Shown: positions 21,355 through 33,009 of the stretch, in pieces
Layout: each line of letters begins with the position of its first letter
Position numbering within the stretch: the stretch's first letter is position 1
Origin: Desmodesmus armatus
Taxonomy: Eukaryota > Chlorophyta > Chlorophyceae > Sphaeropleales > Scenedesmaceae
Reading direction: 5' to 3'
Length of the DNA stretch: 64,000 nucleotides
Assembly: GCA_007449985.2 (NCBI GenBank)
Contig: VIIQ02000007.1
Coordinates: 557,001-621,000, forward strand
Notes under the pieces: model-generated
The model's database searches: none
Told to the model about the DNA's origin: nothing
Seen by the model: the letters and a program-made list of their open reading frames with translations, nothing else
Made by a program: the position numbers and the translations under genes

Positions 21355-23973
21355 CTACTTCAGGTGCTTGTCCAGGAAGGCCTTGCCTGCCCCAAAGGCT
21401 GTGTTTGCGGCTGCTGCCACTGCTGCGTCCCCTGTGTCCCCCCTGAGGCTGAAGCCGTGTGCCTGCTTGGGGTAGGAGGTGATGGATGCGTCCAAACCAG
21501 AGGAAGCTTTCTTGGACAAGATGGACTCAACCTGAAGGCAGACAGCAACACCACACAAAGAGGGGGTCATCACCTTATGCCAAGTTATCGGCCCATAACA
21601 AGAACAAGGTGCACCAACCTGGCAGCAAGAGTGCAGCGTAATGCACCAGGTGTGTTCACGACTGCTGCTGCTGAACCCTTGATCACAAAGCTGTTGGGAC
21701 CTTGGAGTAGCCAGAGTAGCCACCACCTACTGCATGCAAGCACATTGCCGCATGCTGCTCATGGTCATGCGAGGTTTCCATCAAACACTGATAAGCTTCA
21801 CTCCGTAAGTTCTGAAACAGCCCTGCGCAGCCAGCGCGCAGCTCGGCTCAGGAAGCATTCCAGCCATTGCACCTCACATCCCCGGCCATACCTGCTTGTA
21901 CAGCTCAGGTCCCATCTGCCTGTCCAGTGCTGGGTCGCTCTGCTGGAAGTTGATGGGGGCAGTCACAGCCTCAACATCGGCAGGGGTGAGCAGAGATCCA
22001 TGGTACACCACAGCTGCTGACACCTTTGGTGTCTGACCCTGGGCCAGCAGCACTGCGTACAACCCACCCCAGCAGAAGCTGTGCACACGCACACGCACCA
22101 GCACACAGGCACACGGCAGCACAACGGATGCAATTTGTCGACACAAGAGAGATCGTTTAGAAGGCATTATGGTGCTTTCACATCATGGCGTGGCCGATGC
22201 TTTTGAGGGAGGGGCTATGGGGCCTGTAAGAGCAATCTCACGCTAACCCAGTAATGCCACACATGAGGCAAGTAGCCCAATGCATGTGCGACACAAAATG
22301 GGGCCATTTTACCTGTTGATGTGGATCATCAGTGCAGCAAGCAAGCAAGCTGCATGGTGCCAAGGTGTGGAGGCAGCCGTAGGCGGTTTCAAAGACCACT
22401 CACCCCTGCACGCCAATCTTCTTGACTGTTGGGTGCTGCTTGCGGATGTCTGCAAACACAGCATCAGTCTCCTTTAGCACCTGCTCACGAGGGAATGCCT
22501 TGAGCCTGCAGGACATGACACAGCATGACACAGCACGAGCAGCAGAGGCCTGGCGCAGAAGGCATGATGTGCGATATGCTGTCACTTGCTTGCCAAGGAT
22601 AGGCTGTCCTACATACCCGTTGTGGCTCTGAAAACAATTGCTGTACTGATGGTTGCAAGCAAGATTGGGGATGCATGGGCCGGATCAGTAGATGCATCTC
22701 TTCACATAACATACTCTGTCGCCTCTTCTTTATCTACATCAGGTGTAGGCACGTGTCTTGCGCAATGCACTGGAACACGTTGCAGCTGCAGGCCTTGGTT
22801 TTAGGCACTAGCCAGGCAGCTTTACTTGCACACTGCAAAGCTACAAGGGCTTGCATCTGAGGCATCAGCCGCCACTGCTAGCTAGCTGCCTGCAGGTGTC
22901 ACCCACCACTCTGCAAAGGTGTCCATTGATTCTTCCTTCTTGCGTGGGTTGCCCTTAAAGTAGTCAGGAATAACTACCAGGTAGCCCTGAAAGTGAGGTA
23001 GAAGAGTGTGAGCGGGGCAGGAGGGGGGACGTCAGCAATGCACATGTCAGCCTGCTGCCAAGTGACCACAGCTGCCTGCAAAACGCAGAACGCAGTTGAA
23101 AACTGGCTGCATATGGCATGTTGCCTCTTGAGCACCAGCCGAGATTGATTGACAGCCAGCATGGCACACAGGCGGACTACACTGCTCAACACAGTGAAAC
23201 CTGCCAGCTGCGGCTGTAAAACCTGCCTCTGGCACACATCTGACCGTTTGAAGCTGACCTTCTGAAGTCTGACTGTTGCGGCTGCATGCCTATGCCGCTG
23301 CTTGCCTTCCCTGCGGCACTGCATCTGCATTTCTATGTTCCAGGCTGGCCGTGTTTCAGGCTGGCTGCAGTCTCTGCTGCTGCTGCCTCTCACCGCATCT
23401 GCCAGCTTATCTGCCCAGCGCCTGATTCCCTCGGTCTTGTAGCCGAAGATGTCAGTCACCAGCAGCACCGCAGCACTGGCGGGCTTGGAGGGCTGGACAA
23501 CATAGGCGTCAAGACCACCTGTTGTAGCAGTCATGAAAGCACAAACAGACCAAGGCACGATTGAATGCAACAAATCTGTATTCATGTGGGTGCACAAGCT
23601 TCTTGTTCAACTGTGCTTGCACTGCTGACATTTGTGGTGGTGATTCCATGCCAGGCTGGTGCCACACCAGCACCAATTGGTGGCCCTGCGATGGGCCTGA
23701 AGTACTGGCTATACTCATAAACGTTATCATGCCGAGTGATGTGTCTGATAGCGACATTACAACCCGTCCTAAACCGGGAAGAAGCTGGTACTCACCAAAC
23801 TTTGCTTCCTTCCCCTTGCTGCTCGATCCGGTCTTGACGACCCCAGCAGCGCTTCCGCTGTGTGTCTCCCCCATACTCTTCACATCACCAGCTGGAGCAT
23901 CAGCCAAAATGTGCCTGCACAGTGCTGGGCTTGCCAGGCTGGCCAGCAGCACGATCGACAGCACCCTCATCAT
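21355..23973 (-). CDS. Dienelactone hydrolase family protein, copy 2
   Basis: Six exons: 23973-23796, 23518-23394, 22986-22907, 22505-22404, 22078-21892 and 21531-21355 (TAG), giving 282 residues starting Met-Met. Exons 2 to 6 have exactly the same lengths (125, 80, 102, 187, 177) and phases as copy 1 at 15672-17987; exon 1 is three bases longer. The leader (VLSIVLLASLASPALC) is again signal-like but differs in sequence from copy 1. The triad is intact: GFCWGG (Cys164), SDPALD (about Asp210), QAHGF (His249). The catalytic core is nearly identical, while the leader, exon 3 end (KKEESMDTFAEW against KQSDSPDTMAAW) and all introns have diverged. A functional tandem paralogue that may differ in targeting or expression. 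The substrate is unknown. Confidence 0.9.
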
Positions 23974-24356
23974 GATTCTGCACAGACTGTTCAACGCTAG
24001 ATGAACAAATTTCGATGCTGAGATGATGCCCGTCCGTGAAAATGGGTGGACGGCAGCATGTACTGCGTACATCATGCAGTTTTGACTTTGAGTCAACGCC
24101 TGTCGGGGACACGCGAAGAAGGCGGGTGAAACCTCCCAAGAATCTGGCTGCCGACGTTCCATGTTCAATTATAGCCATCTCGACCACTGCCACCTGGCAC
24201 CAGACCTCCAGGACAAAACATGCCCCAAACACAACAACAAGCGACCGATGCCATCATGCCATGGCATAGCCAGACCTTGCTGCTGTAAGAAGGTGTTGTG
24301 CCCACCACCCTGCACACATGCCTAAAGGCAGGTCCACAAGCTGCCTGTGCTGCTGC

Positions 24357-27300
24357 TCACTTCACGCTCGTGCTCATTCTCGTGCCAATGACCAACATGA
24401 TCTCAGCCTGCTCATACGTGAATGGCTTTGCAGCTTTCGTCAATGCTGCCACACGCGCACGCCGCAGCTTGTGGTGCCGCAAGTTGGACTCAATCCACTC
24501 ATCCAAACCAGGATCACTGTCAGCGCCTGTGTGCACAACAGCAGGGGGCAGCACCACGTATACAATTATGTGAACAGGAGGCCCTCCTAACATGACAGGG
24601 ACATGAGCAGGTTTAGCCAAATTTACCAATAAGACGCTGTAAGGCAGGCACTTGCGAGGCAGCAGGGTGGAGCCTGCCAGGGAGCCATGCACGCCAGTGC
24701 CATACAACAGCCTGCAACAATCACAATGTCTGTGCCCGACTGTCCACACATGGGTGTGTTGGGCAGCACAAGTCGAGCAACAAGCAGCCACAAACACTCA
24801 GCTTCAGGGTGACAGGTGCCAGGGGGCTGTAACCTATAGTGTTGACACTACCCTTTTGCCGTCATCGCTCCAGCACACCAGCCACACTCAGCTTGCAAGT
24901 TACAGCGCTGTTACTTGCAAGCTGAGTGTGGCTGGTGTGCTGGAGCGATGACTGCCAAGGGGTAGTGCCCACATGGCGGCACATATGGCCTTCCCTTTTT
25001 GCATTGCATTGCAATTGCGTAGGGCTGCGTTGACAGGCATGGCCTCACCAACTAGGTGTTCAGCACTGGGCAACGGGCGCAGGTCAGCTGCTGGTGCTGC
25101 CTCTGTCGCTGCCTCTAGGTGTTCTGGTGTCACGTCTTGTAGCGCCTCCCTCAAAGCTGCCTGCATCTGGACCTGTGACAGCAACAGCACCAGCAAGTAT
25201 TGTTGAATATACTTAACGTGCACCCCTGGCAGCATTCCGTGCAGGTCATTGTGTAAAGCAATTCTGCTGCTCAACTGCGTGCAACCACCCAATGCCGCCG
25301 TGCGTGCCTGCGTGCTGCACACACACATGTCCTGTGCTACACCAGCCTTGCATTGCCAGGACCACCATCAACTCACAAGCACCTGAATGCATTGCCAAAT
25401 ACCAATGAATTCAGCTACACAGCAATACTATCAACATACCCATCCACCCAGTCCACCGCACCTGTGTGAGTTGTGGGAACTTCCTGTTGTGTGCAGTGAT
25501 CTCTGCTAGTGCTACTGGGCTGCTGCCTGGGTTGCTGAATGGCAGGTGCAGCGTGCCACACTGATGGTTGTACTGGTACACGCTGTCCTGCACACGCGCG
25601 GGTGAGGCGCCCTCTCTGCACGATCAAAAGCACAGACCGGCAATACCCAAACACGCAATGTCGCATATGCAGGCATGGGGCCCGCTTTGTCGATGTATGC
25701 TGGCTCACGTCTGTGAGCCGCCTTGCTTCCTGACACACTGTTACCGGCAGGCAGGGAGACATGTGACTCGAGTGCCGTGGAGCCTCAAGCATGCATGTGG
25801 CGCCCTCAACGAGCGCCAGGCCAGCGCGACATGATAGGGCACCTAGATTTGTTTCGCAAGGCAAGTCAGCCAGCGCCCACCACTGCTGACCCCGACCTGT
25901 AGTGCTGCAGCGCCAGCCCCTCACAGCAGTTGCAGGCCCTCCACGCAGTAACTATCGGGCTTACATTACTATGCCGCTGTGACTGATCCACTCTGCACCT
26001 GGTTTCCAGCGGCTCAGCGGCTCTCTTGCAGTCACAAGGAGGTGTCCTGCCAACGGAACAACGACTCACTGGCATCAATTTCGCTTTTGATTATAGCAGC
26101 CATGCTGACACTTGCCCCCCCCCTCCCCCCCCCCCCACACACATGTGCCAACACACATGTACTGCTTCAGCGACACCTCCTAGGGTCCCCCACCTGTACT
26201 GCTGCAGTGCCACCCCCTCCAGCAGCTGCAGGCCCTCCAGCTTCACCAAGTTGTACGCCCCCTCGGTCTCATGCATGCGCTGCTGCAGTGGTGGTGTGAG
26301 GTAGGTGACGAACATGGACACGTCGGTGCCTGGGGACGCCTCCAGGGTGGCAGTGGCTGAACCATAGGAGGAGATGAGGGGAGCAAACACGACATCGAAG
26401 TCCCGCAGTACACATTGGATGACCTGCACGGGGGGACGCCAGTTGGGACAGCAACTGATTGTGGAGAGGGGGTAGCACACTAGTTTCTGGCCCTGCAAGT
26501 GTGGCTGAACCACAGGAGGAGATGAGGTGCGCAAACACGACATCAAAGCCTGGCAGGACGTTCTGATGACCTGCAGGAGGGGGCGTGTGACGGCAGGCAG
26601 GATTCAGGAGGCATGACACAGACACGCCATTATCTCAGCGACAACCAAATGTGGAGAGGTGTGGTACGTACAGCTTTCCAACCCTGCAACTGTGGCTGAG
26701 CCATAGGAGGAGATAAGGGGCGCGAATCTGACGTCAAAACCCTGCACTGGATGACCTGCGGGAGGGGGCAGTGTCACAATGAGCAGGAGGCAGGAGACAG
26801 ACACCAGTCTACAAGTTTCCGACCCTGCAAGTTTGTCTGAGCCATAGGAGGAGATGAGGGACGTTCCCTCGGCGTGCCACCTAACAAACGACACAGTGAA
26901 CATGAAGGTGGTGCGTGCAGGCATGCTTTGTGGCGGGTGTGTTGTCTGGACCTTGTGCAAGGTGTCCTCTATGATTTGCTGGCGTCCGCCCGCAGCATTC
27001 ACCAGCACACCTCTGCGCTGCTTGCCGCAATCATGATGGTCGCATTCGTGCACCAAACTGAGCGCTCATTTGTGTGACGTACACCCCGCTGTCCCCAGTG
27101 CAGCTGGGCCGGCCGCAGCAGCTGCCGCACACAACCCAGCTGTGCATTGGTACCAAAGTCATCTCACACATTCACACAGGCTAGCATCTTGACGATCAGG
27201 CAGGATGTGCAGCAGCAGCAGGTGCAGCACCTACCGGCACAATGACGCCCTCAGGGAACAGCTCGATGGGGAACTTGCGTGCTAGCTGTGCTGGGCCTGC

Positions 27301-28670
27301 GTTGCTGCCAATGGCCAGTATTGCTGTCAGCGGGGTGTCTGCTGTCAACACCGATGGCTGCACGCCAGCTGCTGTCAACACCTCATTCAAGCTGCACAGC
27401 AGCGGCAGCAGCAGCAGCGACAACAGCAGCGGCAGCAGCAGCGGCAGCAACAGCGGCGGCAGCAGCAGCTTCACAACAGCGTTGTGTGTCTGCATCAGGA
27501 GGATGCACTGCCAGCAGCTGCAGGCTGCCAAGCAGCCAGTGATCGAGATGGATTGTGATCTGTCAGGTGAGGGCCAGAACTCAGCTGAGGTTGGTACCGG
27601 CAGTGCTGACAGGGCCGTGCGGTGGGCAAGGGGAGCGGAGGTCGATTGCTGGGAGAGGCTAAGTGGAGTGACAACTTCAGTCACGACACGCTGAGCTGTA
27701 GCTGCCCCCACTGCTGTGGGTATACCGTCATGGTTGTTGCGTCATCGCGAGGCATGGGCCTTGGCACCGCCTACTGCAGTGCTGTACAGCCTGCCTGCTA
27801 TGCGAAAGAATCCTGCCTGCATCTCCAGCTAAGAAGGAAGCACTGCTGTGCTGTGGTGTGTAGACACAGGGAGTGCATCCAGCCAATGCATCAACAATCC
27901 AAAGTTGTGGCATTTGAAGTTGGGTAGAAGTATGTGGGAGGCTCTGCAGCCAGCAACATTGCCTGCCTCCTGAGCACCTGCCCGCACCCCCCCGCTCAGC
28001 CCACCTGCCTGCATCCCCTTGTGGCCCTGCCACCTGCAGCCCCATGAGGGCGTCCAGTGAGCCCTGCCAGCTGCTGGGAGGCACCCAGGTGGCATTGTCA
28101 AAGGTGTAAGCTGCAGGACCGCTGCTGGGGCCATTCACAAAGATGAAGGAGGTGGGAGGGCGGGCGTAGGGGTAACCTGTTGATAAGGTAACATAGGGGT
28201 TGGGATGTGGATGGAGTTGGGATCAAGAGGGTGAGGAGGTTGCAGTTGTTGTCGGCTGGGGTCGTGACACGGCATGCTGCTGACCTGGCATGCTGCTGAC
28301 GTGCAATCAATCCAGTGAAGCCAGTGAAGTGGTCTTACTGAATGGATGCAGCGTAGGATGAGATGCAACCCTGCGGATCACTGAGGGCATCTGCCACAGC
28401 CTGTAGTTATACAGACTGCTGGCATCTGTTGCATCTGATGGGGTGAAAAGCCAACCACTGCCTGGGAGCGGATGACTCACCCTTTGCTCTCACCAGTGCT
28501 TCTGCCGGGGTCTCCTCTGCCACCAGGGACCCCCCGACTTTGCCTGCTCGGGGTGGGTGTACTGGGTTGTGGTGAGAGGCCGTCATGGCTTGTCTCCAGA
28601 AGGTAATCTTACTGTGGATGGCAGGGGAGCCGCACTTGGCAACTCTGGAGAGGTTGAATGCACTTTGCAT
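24357..28670 (-). CDS. Conserved seven-exon protein with a GSN motif, unrecognised (GGCT/AIG2-like suspicion)
   Basis: Exons 28670-28481, 28176-28005, 27391-27235, 26423-26194, 25582-25462, 25172-25049 and 24526-24357 (TGA) join in phase, giving 387 residues. The end of exon 2 at 28005 rather than 28034 was chosen because only that phase fits exon 3. Recognisable blocks are LVRAKGYPYARPPTSF, ILAIGSNAGPAQLARKFP (Gly149-Ser150-Asn151), DFDVVFAPLISSYGSATATL, SPGTDVSMFVTYLT, MHETEGAY and SPVALAEI. A G-S-N loop near a beta strand is seen in gamma-glutamylcyclotransferase/AIG2 proteins, but that link is only suspected. No signal peptide is obvious. Introns 3 and 4 carry decayed copies of exon 4 borders, and intron 6 carries a long hairpin. 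It is divergent from TrmL across 399 bases. Confidence 0.65.
24846..24967. repeat. Perfect 40-bp-arm inverted repeat (hairpin) in an intron
   Basis: Arms 24861-24900 and 24913-24952 are 40/40 complementary. The 12-base loop itself contains the palindrome ACAGCGCTGT. After a mismatched stretch, CACTACCC (24846-24853) pairs with GGGTAGTG (24960-24967). The whole lies in intron 6 (25048-24527) of the minus-strand GSN gene, so the transcript can fold into a stem of over 45 base pairs. Candidates are a small-RNA precursor or a short foldback element. Confidence 0.9.
25903..25950 (-). repeat. Decayed copy of the 3' end and donor of GSN-gene exon 4
   Basis: Minus-strand reading gives EGLQLL then a TGA, then GLALQHYR and a GGTCGG donor-like end. 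This matches the true exon end EGLQLLEGVALQQYR and its donor at 26194-26240. The in-frame stop shows the copy is not used as coding sequence in that frame. Confidence 0.75.
26490..26868 (-). repeat. Three decayed copies of the acceptor and 5' part of GSN-gene exon 4
   Basis: The block encoding DFDVVFAPLISSYGSATATLE in exon 4 (about 26340-26423) recurs at about 26500-26575 (FDVVFAHLISSCGSATLAG), 26690-26757 (FDVRFAPLISSYGSATVAG) and 26828-26860 (TSLISSYGSDKLAG). Spacings are about 140 to 185 bases. The first two extra copies also carry an acceptor-like GACCTGC on the plus strand. All lie in the intron upstream of exon 4 in transcript order. Confidence 0.8.
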
Positions 28671-29069
28671 GGGTTGATCCTGCTGGTCTGTCCGATGTTG
28701 GTCTGGATGCAGTATCTAGCTGTGACAAAGCGTCATGTGCCGTAACACGCGCCATTCCGCCTCATACACCGCGTGTTACGCATCAGATGCGTCGTGGTCT
28801 TCGCCTGTCATGACTTGCATGACGGTTGGTAACTGTGTTGGCTGACTTACCGATGTGCAGGATGTTTTCATCTGGCTGATTGTTGGCCTGTAGTTCAAGC
28901 GCTTTGCATCGGTCGCCCCCTTGCGTCTCCCACTCCACACCCAATTGTCATTCTGATCCCCAACAGCAGTCCCTGGCACTGTGGCTAAGCAGGGCTTCAA
29001 CAGCTGTAGCACTTAATTGGGAAACATCAACCTCCTCACCAGCATCATCCAACCAGCACCCTGCCCCGG
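28671..29069. promoter_or_regulatory. Short divergent intergenic region (GSN gene / TrmL)
   Basis: The minus-strand start at 28670 and the plus-strand start at 29070 are 399 bases apart. This interval must hold both 5' UTRs and promoters. It contains a nearly palindromic stretch CGTAACACGCG...CGCGTGTTACG (about 28740-28780). No TATA box is obvious. Confidence 0.5.
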
Positions 29070-31592
29070 ATGCAGCACAGCCTCTCTGCACACCCAGGGG
29101 GCTCACACTGCTGCTGCAACCTCCTCCCAGCACATAACCATTTTCGGGCCTCGCAAAGGAGAACATTGATGGTCAAAAAGAATCAGCAGCGACAGCTTGC
29201 GACTGGCAGCACTGACGCAGCAGCCGCAGATTGGAGCGTGGCCCAGGCTGGCCAGGCCAGGTGGGTGTCATATGTGTGTGTTTGACTCCTCCAAGTGCCA
29301 GCATCAACGGTCCCAGGCCTCAACCTCTCTCAAAGAACAACACCAACAGTATTGATTTTCACTGTCATGGACTCTGCTGCAGGGCCCAAGGAGGCCCCCA
29401 CAGGCCAGACGTGTCAGTGGTGCTCGTGCATCCGCAGGTGTGCAAGTAAAATGCTAGTCTGTTCACAGCTGCTACCAGCAGTCGGCTTGAGGGCAGTACA
29501 GCCTGCAGCACTAGCAGTCCAGCCTTTCCCACTCTTTAGAGTTTCAAAAGGTCACCTGTGCTTTGCTGCCACACAGTTGGCATGCAGGTAGCCAGCAGAC
29601 TCTCACACACATTGACTCGTTGCTCCTGTGTCCTGGTGCCATGCCGCCCTGCAGATACCACAGAATACCGGCAATATAGCGCGCAGCTGTGCAGCCACCA
29701 ATGTAGCGCTGCATTTGGTGGGACCCCTGGGGTTTGAGCTGGACGACAAGAAGTGAGTATGTCACACCTAGTCACACAGTGCCAAGCCTGCCAAAGTGCA
29801 CCTGCCTCTGTGCACAGGGTCACCCTGGCCACTGGGTGGCAGCATGACAGGCCATGAATGGGTCATGCACAATCAAATAGTAGACCGAGAAAGTATGTTT
29901 ATGGCCACGCTTGAGGGTGGTGAGAGTTGTGCTCACTGGAGAGGCTGTCAGCAGCTGACAGTGACTTGAAGTCTGCTTGGCTCCCTTATTATAATCAGGT
30001 GCTGCGGAGCCCTGACGCATGCACTCAGCAGTTGTGTGTTGCCAGTTGGTTTGCACTTTGCACATGTGTTACTTGTTCTGTGTTCCCTTGTTCAAAAGCA
30101 CAGCAGCCTGATACCTGGTGGTTCAAATGCTGCGATAACTGGCTGCAGGTTGAAGCGTGCTGGCCTTGATTACTGGGAGCATGTCTGTGTGGATGTCCAC
30201 GAATCCTGGGAGGTAATGCTTTCGGGGTTGTAGTGCTACACTGCATCGCTGTCCTTTTCTGTCAGTTTACCTTCTCTTGCAGACTCCTTGTGTCTACACA
30301 CTGCACTGGCTGGCCGCCTTGCAACTCAGGAGCCAAATCACCGCCTGTGTTTGGTCTTTTCTCGACAGCACCCATGCAAAGGCCGATTAATGCTGTACCT
30401 CAGTGGTCGTTTGATTAGTCATGGCAGCAGTGCCAGAGTGCACTGTGCATGCAGCAGTTTGTGTTTTGGTTGGTGGGGTGATGTTGACCAGGAGTTGGCT
30501 GCATTCTGCCCCCTGCAGGCATTCTTCGAGTACTTCCAGTCCCTGCCCGGTCAGCGGCGCTTGATTGGCTACACAGTGTATGGTGACCAATACTATGCAG
30601 GACCAGGTCAGTGGGGGCACCTGGCTAGTTGGCCAGCTGGTGAGAGCCTGGCTGGCTGGCTGGCTGCCTAGGTTGCTTATCAAGTGGCTCTGTTGCTGGC
30701 AGTCATGTTGTTGCTCCTTGTGGCAAGGAAGATTGCGGCTTGCAGGCTCCTTGCACGGCAAGCTAGCTGGGGCACTGGGCCAGGCGGTGCCAGGAGAATG
30801 AGGGATGGGTGCTAGGATGAGTGCCGACGCCCATGTAGACGCATCAGGCAGCCAACATGATGTACAATCGACTGTGTGTGCTTGGTGTGTGCCTGTGCAG
30901 AGTTCAGCTACCAGCCTGGTGACTTCCTGCTGTTTGGGGCTGAGACCACAGGCCTCCCACTGCAAGGTGAGCGATAGCACATGTGCAGGGTTGCCGCAGC
31001 GCTGTCATGTGTCAATGGCTGCCAGACGATGGTAGCCTGTGTTGACGCTGCAGCCGCACTAGAGCTGGTCCTGCCTGGCAGCCTTGGCTTGTTGGTGTTG
31101 AACCTGGCTTCTTTCTTGGCTGCCAGACGTTGGTAGCCTCAGGCTGTGTTGACGCTGCAGCCGCACTTGGGCTGGTCCATCAACCGGCCTGCCTGGCGGT
31201 AATGGCTTGTGGAACTGGACCTGGCTGCTTTTTGCGCTATGGCCCCTTTGGGTGTGAAGTGGTTGATGAAGTGATCAACAGCATGCGCTGACAACAATCT
31301 GCTGTCCTCACCTGCTGTCTGCTTGGCTGCAGCTCACGATGACATAGTCAACAGCGGGGGCTGCTTGGTCAAGATACCCATCCAAGACACGTATGTGCGT
31401 TCCCTCAATCAGTCTGTGTCAGTGGGCGTGGGGCTGTTTGAGGCGCTGAGGCAGCTGGATGCTGGGCAGCATGAAGTGGCACCAAGGGACGATGCAGCCA
31501 GCCCAGCAGTGAAGCGGCCAACGGTCATGCAGCAGCAGCAGCAACAGCCGCAAGAGCAACTGTTGGCAACAGTGAGCACCAAAGACAACTGA
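29070..31592 (+). CDS. trmL: tRNA (cytidine/uridine-34 2'-O)-methyltransferase, TrmL/SpoU family
   Basis: Seven exons join in phase: 29070-29260, 29383-29437, 29655-29752, 30149-30212, 30519-30606, 30901-30966 and 31333-31592, for 273 residues. From about residue 75 the sequence is a classic SPOUT/TrmL fold. Motif 1 is [19 protein letters not shown]. It is followed by [41 protein letters not shown] (motif 2) and the knot-closing VKIPIQ...[21 protein letters not shown] (motif 3, binding S-adenosylmethionine). TrmL methylates the ribose at wobble position 34 of leucine tRNAs in bacteria. The first about 70 residues are basic and Ser-rich and could target an organelle. A Gln-rich tail follows the core. 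Intron 6 holds a tandem duplication. All catalytic motifs are intact. Confidence 0.92.
31015..31232. repeat. Two-copy tandem duplication in TrmL intron 6, period about 104-110 bp
   Basis: GGCTGCCAGACG(A/T)TGGTAGCCT followed by TGTTGACGCTGCAGCCGCAC occurs at about 31017-31065 and again at about 31119-31175. Each is followed by GGCTGGTCC / AGCTGGTCC and later by GACCTGGCT-like ends. Entirely intronic. Confidence 0.75.
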
Positions 31593-33009
31593 CCCCAGGC
31601 GTTGTAGTTGTTGTGGGGTGGCCTTGCACACACTTGCCACATACTCTCAAGCGCTCTTGTGTTGATCAATAACCCCGCTGTTGCATTATGACTTGTTGAC
31701 TGTTGAAATCCTGCTGAGATAAGCAGGCGACATTGGGTCGTTGAGCCTGAGCAACCTGTAGTGATCAAGGCGGTTTGGGAGAGGCTCTGTTGGGAGCAGT
31801 TCAGTTCACAACCTGTGGGCAAGAGTAGCGCAATCATTGACTGGCTGCCCAAATTGGGGACAGCACACAATGCTTCTGGTGTCAAATATTGCAACTGTTG
31901 GCACAATGAAGTGTGCAAAGACCACAGCAGGAATCCTGTGAGGCACTGACGTGGTGGCGATGGTGCTCACTAGAATTGTCCCAGCCGTACGGCACGCGTG
32001 CGGAACACCAGGCCCACAGGGACCTACAGGGACCTACCCACCAAGTCCACCGCTCCATACTGCTTTACTCGTTCAGAGGGCAGTCAAAAGCTTCATAAAT
32101 GCAGCAAGCGGTGGTGCACACCAGGCACCAGTCACCCATTGTGGTGCAGCTGCTCAGACAGTGTCACAACAAACTTTGACCAGGTTTCTTGGACTGCCCC
32201 GGGCTAGCCTGTGAAGTCGGCTTAGGATGAGCACCAGAACACACGTTACGAACCTTTTCCCCGGCATATGGCATTTGGTGAGCACCGTGCCGACTCGCGG
32301 TAGGTCTTTGTGATTTTTCAACCTGTCCAGCACTGAAATTGCATGAGGGGCCACCTTTGCCCAACAACAGAACGCAGGTGTTTCACAAAAGTCATACGCG
32401 ACTCTTGTGACGTTCTACTGCTACCCTATTCTCTTTCGTCCTCCGTGCTTGGGCAGAAAGAAGAGAGAGGACGTCCGTGGTTGCCTGCTTGTTGCTTTGA
32501 ACTACATTTCTTGTTCCTGAAGGCACTGGAAAGAAGGACACGCAAGGAGGAACAGTCCACAGGTGGGCAGCACAGCCAGTCAGCTCTTCCTCGTGGGCTG
32601 GGGTCTCATGACGGTGGTTCATTGGAAATCAACAATCCTGATAAATGTTATGGGCTTGAAGCCACAGCCTGTGTCGCCCACACAGCTACACATCCACCTG
32701 GTCAAGGTTGGAGCAGTCTTCAGCTCCTGTTTAGGCTGTGTGCAGGGCCTAGTCTTGCCTGTTGCAAACATTATCAAGACTGCATGTCTTGTGTGACTCC
32801 CTGGGCGGCAGTGAAGGGCTCTCGGCAAGAGGAAGTCCCTGAAGGAAGTTGTATCCTGCAGGCGCATGCTGGGGCCCGACGCTGGGCCTGTCTTCTCAGG
32901 TGGCTTCACACGTCTTGAATCAGCTGTGCTGTGCAGCGACGGGGCTTGCCCAGAAATCACGACCATCAACGTTGACCAGCCCGAATGTTGACGGTGTCGC
33001 AGGAACGAG
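31593..33009. other. Intergenic, no gene seen
   Basis: TrmL 3' flank and 5' flank of the next plus-strand gene. Short open stretches on both strands lack domain-like content. The last few hundred bases before 33010 are the likely promoter and 5' UTR. Confidence 0.4.

Noticed and set aside
24861..24952. The hairpin considered as a transcription terminator
   Set aside because: It is intronic in a eukaryotic gene and has no following T tract; intrinsic terminators are not expected here.
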